Shown here: positions 10,131 to 16,327 of the stretch, piece by piece | How the letters are laid out: each line of letters opens with the position of its first letter | Numbering within the stretch: the stretch's first letter is position 1 | DNA from: Gammaproteobacteria bacterium | GTDB taxonomy: Bacteria > Pseudomonadota > Gammaproteobacteria > SZUA-229 | Direction of reading: 5' to 3' | Assembly (NCBI GenBank): GCA_029880105.1 | Contig: JAOUPA010000012.1 | Span: 1 to 22,295 of the forward strand | Length of the DNA stretch: 22,295 nucleotides | Translations under genes and position numbers: made by a program | Notes under the pieces: model-generated | Databases searched by the model: none | Told to the model about the DNA's origin: nothing | What the model saw: the letters and a program-made list of their open reading frames with translations, nothing else

Positions 10131-10170
10131 CCCTACCCCTCCCGGAGGCCCGGTTCCCACCGGTGGCCCC
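10131..10170 (-). promoter_or_regulatory. Putative G-quadruplex in the DUF11 gene leader
   Basis: Read on the minus (mRNA) strand there are six runs of three or more G separated by 8, 4, 5, 1 and 2 bases. Four or more of them fit the usual G3N1-7 quadruplex pattern. The stretch also contains the palindromes CCACCGGTGG and CCTCCGGGAGG, so it could instead form hairpins. It lies about 135–175 bases upstream of the start at 9995. Confidence 0.45.
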
Positions 10171-10235
10171 GTATCCAGAATCGGTCCATCACGTCGGTGA
10201 TAAATCACCGGTGCATCTCTTTTTTTACCATTCCC

Positions 10236-10267
10236 AAAAACGACCAAAGGCCCGTTGTTAACGAGCC
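10236..10267 (-). terminator. Probable intrinsic terminator after the 170-aa DUF11 gene
   Basis: On the minus strand, GGCTCGTT pairs with AACGGGCC (one G·U pair) around a 3-base loop, followed by a T-rich stretch ending in TTTTT. It lies about 100 bases downstream of the stop at 10369. It would separate the next DUF11 gene and the giant gene from the first two, at least in part. Confidence 0.5.
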
Positions 10268-10368
10268 GTTGGCGCGAGCTTGATTGTTCGTATTGTCTTC
10301 GCATAAGCTAAATTCTCATGATTTACGCTTCATATTTATTTCCTGAAGCTCATTGTTGTTTGTCACTG

Positions 10369-10881
10369 CTATTCGTTGCCTTTTATTTTTGTCTTGAACG
10401 AAACTTCACCTTTCTCCCCCGGCGCAAGTGGTCTGTTATAAATCCAGCGAATGTGTGTATAGCTCTCAGGTTTTGCGGTCCACTCTTTGCCATTTTTATC
10501 TTTCACAATCAGGTCTTCCGGGTTGCCAAAATTATTTCCGCCATCAATAGAAAAATTTATTGTGGTATTTTTTCCGATAGCTGAACCAACACGGTATGCG
10601 GAGTTATTGGGTACAGGGTCATTAATGACAACACCCTCTGCTAGTACATCACCAATATTTTCAAAAGAAATTACGTACATCATTACATCGCCCGGCAAGA
10701 CAGTGCCTGGCTCGACAAAATCGTAAATCGTATTTCCATCCTTATCTTTTTTGATAACCTGCTTAAAGACCTTGTTAGTCAGTACAATCTTTCCGTCTTC
10801 CGCAAAGGCATTGAGTGAAAAAATTGAAGCAACAAACATCGTGCTAACAAATAATTTGAAAATGGATTTTATTTTTTTCAT
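10369..10881 (-). CDS. Small secreted single-domain DUF11 protein (170 aa)
   Basis: The open frame extends to 10953, but I place the start at 10881. GAGGA lies 7 bases upstream, and the product then opens with the signal peptide MKKIKSIFKL…LNAFA followed by mature EDGKIVLTNKVFKQ. The rest is a single DUF11-like beta-sandwich: FVEPGTVLPGDVMMYVISFENIG, then VVINDPVPNNSAYRVGSA, ending WIYNRPLAPGEKGEVSF. This matches the conserved-repeat pattern of a strand before a 'promised' NIG turn and a VxDPxP strand. There are no cysteines, anchor or barrel. The start lies 10 bp after the stop of the upstream DUF11 gene, and that stop overlaps this gene's ribosome site, so translation is probably coupled. 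Likely an exported partner of the larger DUF11 proteins; the role is unknown. Confidence 0.82.
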   Translation of the reverse strand: MKKIKSIFKLFVSTMFVASIFSLNAFAEDGKIVLTNKVFKQVIKKDKDGNTIYDFVEPGTVLPGDVMMYVISFENIGDVLAEGVVINDPVPNNSAYRVGSAIGKNTTINFSIDGGNNFGNPEDLIVKDKNGKEWTAKPESYTHIRWIYNRPLAPGEKGEVSFKTKIKGNE

Positions 10882-10891
10882 AGTAGTTTCC

Positions 10892-12112
10892 TCAGTCGAT
10901 AGTGACATCAAAAGTAATAAGGTTAGGGGTTGCGGGTGCAACCGAGACAGCACCAGCCTGGCTTAAGTCAACAACGATAGTGCTACCGTTGAATATGGAA
11001 TAATCGATAGGTGCATCACTGGCCTCAGTCTGAACTACACCATTGAGCAAAAGACTGGATGTGACGTAAGTGGTATTTGCCGGAATTGCATCAGTGATTA
11101 CAAGGTTATTGACACTACCTACTCCAGCAACAACGACATCAATCTGGTAACGTAGCGTTGCACCTGCATGTGGGTCGGTACCACCGAGGGTATCAATAAC
11201 AGTAACAGTTTTATTCAGTGATACAACGGGCGCTATCACAGACTGAACCAGAAACAACCCCGTATCTGAATGTTGGCCATTCGATGCGACATCCTGCACA
11301 CTTGCGCTATCGATATCTTCAGGGTTAACTGCTGCAGGATCATTAAACACAGTTTCAAGCGCGTCCGTATTTGGCACAGTACCAGCCACCCCTGCCGCAA
11401 CATTAATGGCACCGTTACTGTAAATACCTGCTGGACTTATGTGACCATTTTCATCACTGGTTAATGCACTACCCTGACCAACCGCTCCACCCTGAGCAAC
11501 CTGGGCAATCAACGCAACTGCCGCAGCATCAGCCACAGCCACAACAGGAATATCAACAACGACGTAAACTGTTACCGAAGTACCCGGCATTAACTCGTCA
11601 ACAAAGACCGCTGTATCTTCAGCGGGTTGGTAGCCCGCATTTGTACCATCTTCAACATAAACCAGCATCGGCGAAACAGGGTCAAAGTTTTCCGTATTCG
11701 CCGCAATTGGACTGGGCGAAGTATTAATTGCTGTTAACAGAAAATCCTGGTGCGCATTTCCACTATTGGAAACACTAAATTCAAGCAATGCCTGAGGCTG
11801 TGGTGAGGCAACATCAACCGGGACTGTATTAGAAGAAACCACACTGAAGTTGATCAGGCGGTCTTCAACAAACGAAGTGGCAGTACCATTACCAATACCC
11901 GTTACGGTATTTCCGCTGGGCGACGATTCCTGAACGAAGGCTGACCCCTGGTATACAAAATCAACCGTAGCCGTGTTACTGATTACATCACCTGCTGCGG
12001 CAAAAACTTGCGATGAAAACAATACGGAAAGAAAAACAGACAGGACACGAACATTGAAGCCATGTACTGCACAAAATTGGCAAATATTAAAATAATCGTA
12101 TTTGGATAACAT
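10892..12112 (-). CDS. Secreted DUF11-type surface protein (406 aa), first gene of the minus-strand group
   Basis: The signal peptide has a long n-region (about 22 residues) and a hydrophobic core ending SSQVFA, giving mature AAGDVISNTATVDF. The only nearby ATG is at 12112, with a weak ribosome site (GAGACG). The long middle region shares many blocks with the 429-aa protein at 8706–9995 (SFVEDRLINF, FVDELMPGTSVTVYVVVDIP, ENGHISPAGIYSNGA, ASNGQHSD), so the two arose by duplication. The C-terminal 110 residues (from VVSLNKTVTVID) form a DUF11 domain with a VITDAIPANTTYV segment. The protein is acidic, lacks cysteines after the signal peptide, and has no anchor. I infer an extracellular or surface-associated beta-sandwich protein acting with the giant barrel protein. 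Confidence 0.84.
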   Translation of the reverse strand: MLSKYDYFNICQFCAVHGFNVRVLSVFLSVLFSSQVFAAAGDVISNTATVDFVYQGSAFVQESSPSGNTVTGIGNGTATSFVEDRLINFSVVSSNTVPVDVASPQPQALLEFSVSNSGNAHQDFLLTAINTSPSPIAANTENFDPVSPMLVYVEDGTNAGYQPAEDTAVFVDELMPGTSVTVYVVVDIPVVAVADAAAVALIAQVAQGGAVGQGSALTSDENGHISPAGIYSNGAINVAAGVAGTVPNTDALETVFNDPAAVNPEDIDSASVQDVASNGQHSDTGLFLVQSVIAPVVSLNKTVTVIDTLGGTDPHAGATLRYQIDVVVAGVGSVNNLVITDAIPANTTYVTSSLLLNGVVQTEASDAPIDYSIFNGSTIVVDLSQAGAVSVAPATPNLITFDVTID

Positions 12113-12768
12113 TTTTACAACGTCTCGAGATTAAAAAATCAAACGTTCCCAAGGTATGCGCAAGCATCCTGGATTTTTTTATTTTTTACTCATTTTCGGC
12201 CCAGCTTTCGATCCCTCCCTGAATCACCTGAATATTCGGCCTTGGTTTTCGCTACAGCTCAGCAATCCTGTTAGCCGCATTGTACTTTATTTCAGTCTAA
12301 AAATAGACTCTAAGTATGTGAAAAGCAAAGAAATTTTTAAATAAAAAGAATTGATTTTTCGTCAATCGAGGGCAATTTCGTTGACATTTCAACAACGAGA
12401 AAGCACGTTCAAATAAAGGCATTAAGAAAACTCAAACTACAAACCTTTTATCGACATTTTTATACCTCTCAAGTCAACAAATACAAAGCATCTGCTTAAA
12501 ACCATGAATGATTTGCGGAAAATTAAGAAATCAGGGGCGAGTTTCTGTCGGAAAAACAACATAAATTATTCGAAAAAAATTCTATAAAATGCTACCAATA
12601 TCAGTAACGCCAACCTATCCGTAACTTATAGAAAGAACTTTCCCTCACACCACTAATCAGACAAACGCGACACCTTGACAAAACAATGCCTAAATAGACT
12701 TTACATCTGTTATTTTATTGCTTTAATTACAGGTACTTACAAACAAACCAGATTCCAGCCAATAATCA
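12113..12768. other. Divergent control region between the DUF11 and pilus gene groups
   Basis: 656 AT-rich bases without a supported gene. Features seen: a 16-bp palindrome with a TACAAT box on the minus side (12279–12309); inverted repeats ATTGA-7-TCAAT (12350–12366) and TCGTTG-9-CAACGA (12378–12398); a TTGACA at 12675–12680 facing the pilus genes, without a good -10 at the right spacing; and a TATAAA at 12582 region, without a good -35. AAATAGACT, half of the palindrome, recurs at 12692–12700. The minus-strand leader (12272–12113) is long and partly GC-rich and may fold. No known riboswitch consensus is matched convincingly. Confidence 0.5.
12279..12309 (-). promoter_or_regulatory. Candidate regulated promoter with palindromic operator for the DUF11 group
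   Basis: On the minus strand, TACAAT (12284–12279) is a good -10 box. Where a -35 should sit there is no match to TTGACA. Instead there is the perfect palindrome AGTCTATTTTTAGACT (12309–12294), centred near -30. Such a placement suits a repressor site or a promoter needing an activator. It would give a leader of about 160 nt before the start at 12112. Confidence 0.35.
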
Positions 12769-13821
12769 ATGAAGAGCAAGTTTAAAAGCAGCCTCCTGCT
12801 TAATATTTTTCCTCGATATTATGTCGAATCGGGCGCGTTGATTTTTACAGGAATATTTTTCTTTTCCATCAGTTTCAATATCCACGCCGAACCGGAAGCC
12901 GACGGTGACCTTCAATCAGGCGAAGGCATGATCAATCGCGCGCCCTTTGTTTCTACAAAAATAACACCTAGTAATCTGGACAGGATCACTAACGATATCG
13001 GCAACATCACAGAAAGCCTGAGTAATATTCTTACCGATGAGACCAATGACGAAGAAGTTATTACTGAAAACGAACAACTGGAAGAGGCCGACCAGCCTGT
13101 GATCGCTATACCTGAAGCTGTTATCCCGAAGGAAATCGAGTTAGCCAAACCCGTAGTCACCAAATCTGAACCTGTATTGGCCAAACAGAAACCATCTGAT
13201 ACGCAGGTAATTTTGCCAGCAGAACCTGTGGTTATTATTCCGGAAATTAATACCGAAGCAATAGCGGCAGCTACACCACAAATAAATGAGAATACAATAA
13301 AAATCAAATATCTGAAGAAATCTAATACGGGTGATGTTTTACCCGATAATGCCACTGAGTGGGCCTGTGTCGAGGATGTCGAAAATGGCCTGATCTGGGA
13401 AGTGAAATCAGATACTGGCGTTCAGAATACAAGTAACTCCTACTCCTGGTTTGAACCAGACGCGATCGAGGAACCTCAGGGGGTTGCCGATGGCGGACGT
13501 TGTAGTGGTGATGCAGATTGTGATACCCACGCCTATGTTACCCTGTTGAATGAGCGAAACTACTGTGGCTACTCTAACTGGCGACTACCGACAAAGGATG
13601 AAATGCTATCTATTGTTAATTTTGACAGCAATGCGCCCGTAAAAATTAATACTGACTACTTCCCTGATGCACTGCCAAGCTGGTACTGGACAGCTTCTTC
13701 AAATGAAAATCACCCTGATCATGCCTGGTATGTCTTATTCCGTAATGGTATTGCACTCAATGACCTGAAAGAACGGCCAAAACATATACGCCTGGTTCGA
13801 ACCCAAACGGATAAAAGTTAA
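12769..13821 (+). CDS. Secreted DUF1566 (Lcl C-terminal-like) protein, first gene of the pilus operon
   Basis: 350 aa. After a basic n-region, a hydrophobic stretch (22–39) ends in NIHA, a likely signal-peptidase site. Residues about 100–175 form an acidic, Pro/Val-rich low-complexity stalk (VIPKEIELAKPVV, EPVVIIPEI). Residues about 198–345 are a DUF1566 domain: WACVEDVENGLIWE, CGYSNWRLPTKDEM, SWYWTASS, HAWYVLFRNG, HIRLVR. Four cysteines (200, 245, 251, 266) could form two disulfides. DUF1566 domains occur in exported, often adhesive proteins such as the Legionella collagen-like adhesin Lcl. The ATG at 12769 has no clear ribosome site, but no better start precedes the signal peptide. The stop is 3 bp before the next gene, so the two are probably translated together. 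I infer an accessory adhesin. It lacks the C-terminal strand expected of a pilus subunit. Confidence 0.8.
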   Translation: MKSKFKSSLLLNIFPRYYVESGALIFTGIFFFSISFNIHAEPEADGDLQSGEGMINRAPFVSTKITPSNLDRITNDIGNITESLSNILTDETNDEEVITENEQLEEADQPVIAIPEAVIPKEIELAKPVVTKSEPVLAKQKPSDTQVILPAEPVVIIPEINTEAIAAATPQINENTIKIKYLKKSNTGDVLPDNATEWACVEDVENGLIWEVKSDTGVQNTSNSYSWFEPDAIEEPQGVADGGRCSGDADCDTHAYVTLLNERNYCGYSNWRLPTKDEMLSIVNFDSNAPVKINTDYFPDALPSWYWTASSNENHPDHAWYVLFRNGIALNDLKERPKHIRLVRTQTDKS

Positions 13822-13824
13822 ATC

Positions 13825-14865
13825 ATGTTTGTGAAATCGCTACCTAATTTCTTATTGATAAGTCTGTTATCGCTTCTGCTCTCTTCAGCAGCCTATGCAG
13901 CGGCAGGTGGTGTTCCAGGCGCGCCACCGGGTGCAGGTGGCGGCAAACCGCCACCTACAGCTACTCAGTGCAAGAATGGATGGACACTAACACCGGTTGC
14001 AACTGGGCCCGCTCTCAATTTCGGCGCCTTCTCTATCGAGGCGGGTACCGGTTCTCTGACCATGAATAGTGGAGCGGTAGTTTCACCTGCCGGACAGATT
14101 GTCATTTCATCCACTGTGGTGCCTACGACGCTTAGCGTGCAGTTGACCAACACCAATACAGCATGCGCAGTTGTTAGCTCGATTATTAATGTCTCACCAG
14201 CAGTGGCAACACTGACCTCTGGTGCTGCGACCATGCCTCTCAGTATGGTGATGACCGACTCTGAATCTCAGTTTATCGGTACCACTTTACCTGTCACCAT
14301 TACCCCGGCTGCGCTACCGATTACATTTACGTTTCATGGCGTCCTGAATACTGCCTTCCCACAGACCTCGGGAGCCTATACGTTAGCGCACTCGGTTGAT
14401 GTCACACCTACTGGCGCGGCTAATCTAAGTGTAGCCAGCACCGCGACCGCCACATCACTTGCACCAATGGGTATTTCTGAAACAATAGCTATGGATTTTG
14501 GCACTGTTGCTGGTTCCAGCACCGCCAGCACTGTAATACTGGATACTCTGGGCGGGCGCACGGTAACTGCCGGCGCTCAAATCATGGCTGCAGGCCCGGG
14601 CACCGCTGGTAATTTCCAGATTACCGGTGAACCGAATCTAACTTACACACTACTTATTACTGGCCCCGCTGTGCTGATGAATGCTGGCGGCCAGCAAATA
14701 ACGGTGACAACTTTCACCAATAACAGTACAGGGGCCGTGCCGGCGACCGGCATTGAACTATTTCAGGTAGGCGCCACCCTTCACCTGGGACCACTACAGG
14801 CAGCGGGCACCTATTCAACCACACTGGGCGGTACGCCTTACACGGTAACGGTTAACTACAATTAG
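13825..14865 (+). CDS. Two-domain DUF4402 protein, candidate pilus tip adhesin
   Basis: 346 aa. The signal peptide ends SSAAYA (about residue 25), followed by a Gly/Pro-rich linker (VPGAPPGAGGGKPPP). Residues about 50–195 form a degenerate DUF4402-like domain (LNFGAFSIEAGTGSL, two cysteines at 49 and 114 able to pair). Residues about 215–346 form a typical DUF4402 domain: MDFGTVAG, GRTVTAG, GNFQITGEPN, LFQVGATLHLG, and the end TPYTVTVNYN. The last strand alternates hydrophobic residues and has a penultimate Tyr, as in chaperone–usher subunits. A receptor-type domain plus a C-terminal pilin domain is the layout of two-domain tip adhesins such as FimH, so I infer a tip role; ligand unknown. The ATG follows the upstream stop by 3 bases. 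Confidence 0.8.
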   Translation: MFVKSLPNFLLISLLSLLLSSAAYAAAGGVPGAPPGAGGGKPPPTATQCKNGWTLTPVATGPALNFGAFSIEAGTGSLTMNSGAVVSPAGQIVISSTVVPTTLSVQLTNTNTACAVVSSIINVSPAVATLTSGAATMPLSMVMTDSESQFIGTTLPVTITPAALPITFTFHGVLNTAFPQTSGAYTLAHSVDVTPTGAANLSVASTATATSLAPMGISETIAMDFGTVAGSSTASTVILDTLGGRTVTAGAQIMAAGPGTAGNFQITGEPNLTYTLLITGPAVLMNAGGQQITVTTFTNNSTGAVPATGIELFQVGATLHLGPLQAAGTYSTTLGGTPYTVTVNYN

Positions 14866-14876
14866 AATTCATCTAT

Positions 14877-14892
14877 ATTAACGACCGTTAAT
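14877..14892. repeat. 16-bp palindrome between two DUF4402 genes
   Basis: ATTAACGACCGTTAAT is a perfect inverted repeat (7 bp arms, 2-base centre) starting 11 bases after the stop of the two-domain gene. The centre is too small for an ordinary hairpin, but an inner pair can open to give a short stem. A T-run follows only about 20 bases later, so it is at best a weak terminator; it may instead be a protein-binding site. Confidence 0.3.
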
Positions 14893-14970
14893 CTAGCAAA
14901 TATTCCTTTTTATCGAGAATACCGAGCAAACAGGGAATAAACACATAAAATTAAACTACTATCTGAATTT

Positions 14971-15510
14971 ATGAGGCTTAAGTACAACAATTTTATGCGC
15001 TATCGAAGCAGTGCCAATATTTTACCCGCTATTTTTCTGGTTACAGCGATGGCGAGCGCGTGGACACAGACACAGGCGGCAACGGCTACCGCGACTGTCG
15101 ATGCGAACATCATCATGGCAATTAGCATGACGACACGCAACGGCCTGTCATTCGGCGATATTTCAGCAGGATCAACATCGGGGACTGTGATATTGACACC
15201 TAGCGGTGCCCGTACAGCAACGGGTGGTACGACCGTTAATACATCAACATCGGGTAATCCATCGACGTTTGATGTACAGGGTGAGCCCAATGCCAGTTTT
15301 TCAATCACTCTGCCGGTTTCTGTTATTTTGAGTAATAGCTCATCACAAACGATGACAGTGGATAATTTTACCAGCTCACCATCTCCTTCCGGGGTATTGG
15401 ATAGTAGCGGCAAACAGACCCTGTTTGTTGGTGCCACATTGAATGTTAGTGCCAACCAGCCTTTTGGTTCTTATTCTGGCCAGATGTCTGTAACGGTGGA
15501 TTACAACTGA
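14971..15510 (+). CDS. DUF4402 pilus subunit, probably minor (179 aa)
   Basis: Signal peptide of about 36 residues ending TQTQA; mature ATATATVDANIIMAISM, whose alternating hydrophobic residues could act as the donor strand. One DUF4402 domain follows: LSFGDISAGSTSGTVIL, GARTATGG, STFDVQGEPNASFSI, LFVGATLNVS, ending SGQMSVTVDYN. The C-terminus has the two marks of chaperone–usher subunits: a penultimate Tyr and a Gly 14 residues from the end. No cysteines are present in the mature part, unlike classical type 1 or P pilins. Neither Met1 (14971) nor Met9 (14995) has a good ribosome site; I keep Met1. It lies 105 bp behind the two-domain gene and has no strong promoter of its own in view, which suits a minor or adaptor subunit. 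Confidence 0.8.
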   Translation: MRLKYNNFMRYRSSANILPAIFLVTAMASAWTQTQAATATATVDANIIMAISMTTRNGLSFGDISAGSTSGTVILTPSGARTATGGTTVNTSTSGNPSTFDVQGEPNASFSITLPVSVILSNSSSQTMTVDNFTSSPSPSGVLDSSGKQTLFVGATLNVSANQPFGSYSGQMSVTVDYN

Positions 15511-15586
15511 ATGGATTAGCCTGAACATAATGGGATGGACAGGTTGGAAAAATGCTTGAATTTAGCAAATAAATCAATCATATAAC

Positions 15587-15614
15587 TTGAAACTGAAGTA
15601 CTGACTTCTATACT
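15587..15614 (+). promoter_or_regulatory. Near-consensus sigma-70 promoter for the major pilus subunit gene
   Basis: TTGAAA (15587–15592) and TATACT (15609–15614) are 16 bp apart, each one base away from consensus. Transcription would start near 15622, giving a leader of about 55 nt to the start at 15678. This is the best-looking promoter in the window. Confidence 0.6.
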
Positions 15615-15677
15615 CAAGGGCAATGATTAGAAATGAATAAATAACCTAATTTAAATCTCTTGCAAGAGGACATGAAC

Positions 15678-16208
15678 ATGAAAAATTTATACTTGAAAGC
15701 TGGTGTTGCTGCCGTTGCCGCTGCCACACTTAGTGGCAATCTTTACGCTGCACAGGCAAGTGGTTCAGCTGCTGCCCTGGTTGTCACCCCAATTACTGTA
15801 ACTGAAGACGCTGCTATTAAATTAAACTTTGGTGACTTTACTGTAGGCACAGTAGGTGGCACTGTGACTGTTGATCAGGCTGGTGGTCGTACAGCTGGTG
15901 CTGATATCAACCTAATCACCGTTGGCGCAACAACCACGCCTTCACAGGGTCAATTTAATGTAACTGGTGATGCCAACAGAGCCATTACTGTGACTGTCGA
16001 CTTCACACTTGCACAGCTTCAAGATGGTCTCGGTAATAGTATGCCACTAGCAGCTAATGCTGCTGATGTTTACCCAACTGCGCTTGCTGCCGGCGCCGCA
16101 ACTGTTTCAGTTGGTGGTGTCCTAACTGTTGGTGCAAGCCAGGCTCCTGGTGCATATTCAACAGCAACCGGCGGTACACCCTACACAGTTACTGTAAACT
16201 ACCAGTAA
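15678..16208 (+). CDS. DUF4402 pilus subunit, probable major subunit (176 aa)
   Basis: Start chosen at 15678: AGAGGA ends 7 bases upstream, whereas the in-frame ATG at 15672 sits on top of that site. Signal peptide MKNLYLKAGVAAVAAATLSG…LYA (about 24 aa), mature AQASGSAAALVVTPITV (candidate donor strand). Then one DUF4402 domain: LNFGDFTVGTVGGTVTV, GGRTAGAD, GQFNVTGDAN, LTVGASQAPGAYS, ending TPYTVTVNYQ with penultimate Tyr. There are no cysteines. Codon use leans strongly to GCT, GGT, ACT and GTT, unlike neighbouring genes, as seen in abundant proteins. A near-consensus promoter precedes it and a strong terminator follows, so it can be made in excess of the chaperone and usher. Low-charge, Ala/Gly/Thr-rich composition fits a fibre protein. 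I infer the shaft subunit. Confidence 0.83.
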   Translation: MKNLYLKAGVAAVAAATLSGNLYAAQASGSAAALVVTPITVTEDAAIKLNFGDFTVGTVGGTVTVDQAGGRTAGADINLITVGATTTPSQGQFNVTGDANRAITVTVDFTLAQLQDGLGNSMPLAANAADVYPTALAAGAATVSVGGVLTVGASQAPGAYSTATGGTPYTVTVNYQ

Positions 16209-16243
16209 TATTTAAAAAAATAAAACATGGCGTTTTATTATAA

Positions 16244-16275
16244 GGGGGCAATCGGTAATACGATTGCCCCTTTTT
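16244..16275 (+). terminator. Strong intrinsic terminator after the major subunit gene
   Basis: GGGGCAATCG (16245–16254) pairs perfectly with CGATTGCCCC (16261–16270) around a 6-base loop and is followed by TTTTT. It lies 35 bases after the stop at 16208 and should cut most transcription before the chaperone and usher genes. Confidence 0.85.
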
Positions 16276-16291
16276 GTTTATAACTTATAAT
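16264..16291 (+). promoter_or_regulatory. Candidate promoter for the chaperone–usher pair
   Basis: TTGCCC (16264–16269, in the 3' arm of the terminator) and a perfect TATAAT (16286–16291) are 16 bp apart. A start near 16298 would give a leader of about 30 nt. The -35 matches only 4 of 6 positions. The alternative is read-through past the terminator. Confidence 0.4.
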
Positions 16292-16327
16292 TAAGAATAA
16301 ATTAACCAAAATATCCAGGCCAAAGTG

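Larger units (their letters stand above)
9996..10368. other. Long leader between two DUF11 genes
   Basis: 373 bp without a supported gene. On the minus strand it holds, in order, a probable terminator of the 170-aa gene (10236–10267), a 6-bp dyad CGGTGA-TAAA-TCACCG (around 10198–10213), a GC-rich stretch with G-runs and palindromes (10131–10170), and the GAGGA ribosome site for the start at 9995. The frame in phase with the downstream gene is open through the whole 10304–9996 stretch and would read GPP repeats. I see no signal peptide or ribosome site that would make that a protein. Confidence 0.5.

Noticed and set aside
9577..10200. 207-codon open frame on the plus strand opposite the 429-aa DUF11 gene
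   Set aside because: It lies antisense to a gene with a signal peptide and clear paralogue. Its sequence reads as a low-complexity shadow without domain features.
10882..10953. 24-codon N-terminal extension of the 170-aa DUF11 protein
   Set aside because: It overlaps the end of the upstream gene, and the internal ATG at 10881 has a proper ribosome site and signal peptide.
12113..12272. Cyclic-di-GMP (GEMM) riboswitch
   Set aside because: Only loose similarity to GAAA and GGG–CG segments. The conserved core is not matched, so it is kept only as a low-interest idea.
12156..12344. Open frame of 62 codons on the plus strand in the divergent control region
   Set aside because: No ribosome site, no recognisable domain, composition like the surrounding AT-rich non-coding DNA, and it overlaps the candidate promoter and palindrome.
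12675..12680. TTGACA as -35 box for the pilus operon
   Set aside because: No convincing -10 box lies 16–18 bp downstream, so I do not annotate a promoter there.
16216..16240. Short hairpin TAAAAC-ATGGC-GTTTTA before the main terminator
   Set aside because: AT-rich 6-bp stem without a T-run, immediately before a much stronger terminator; not worth a separate feature.
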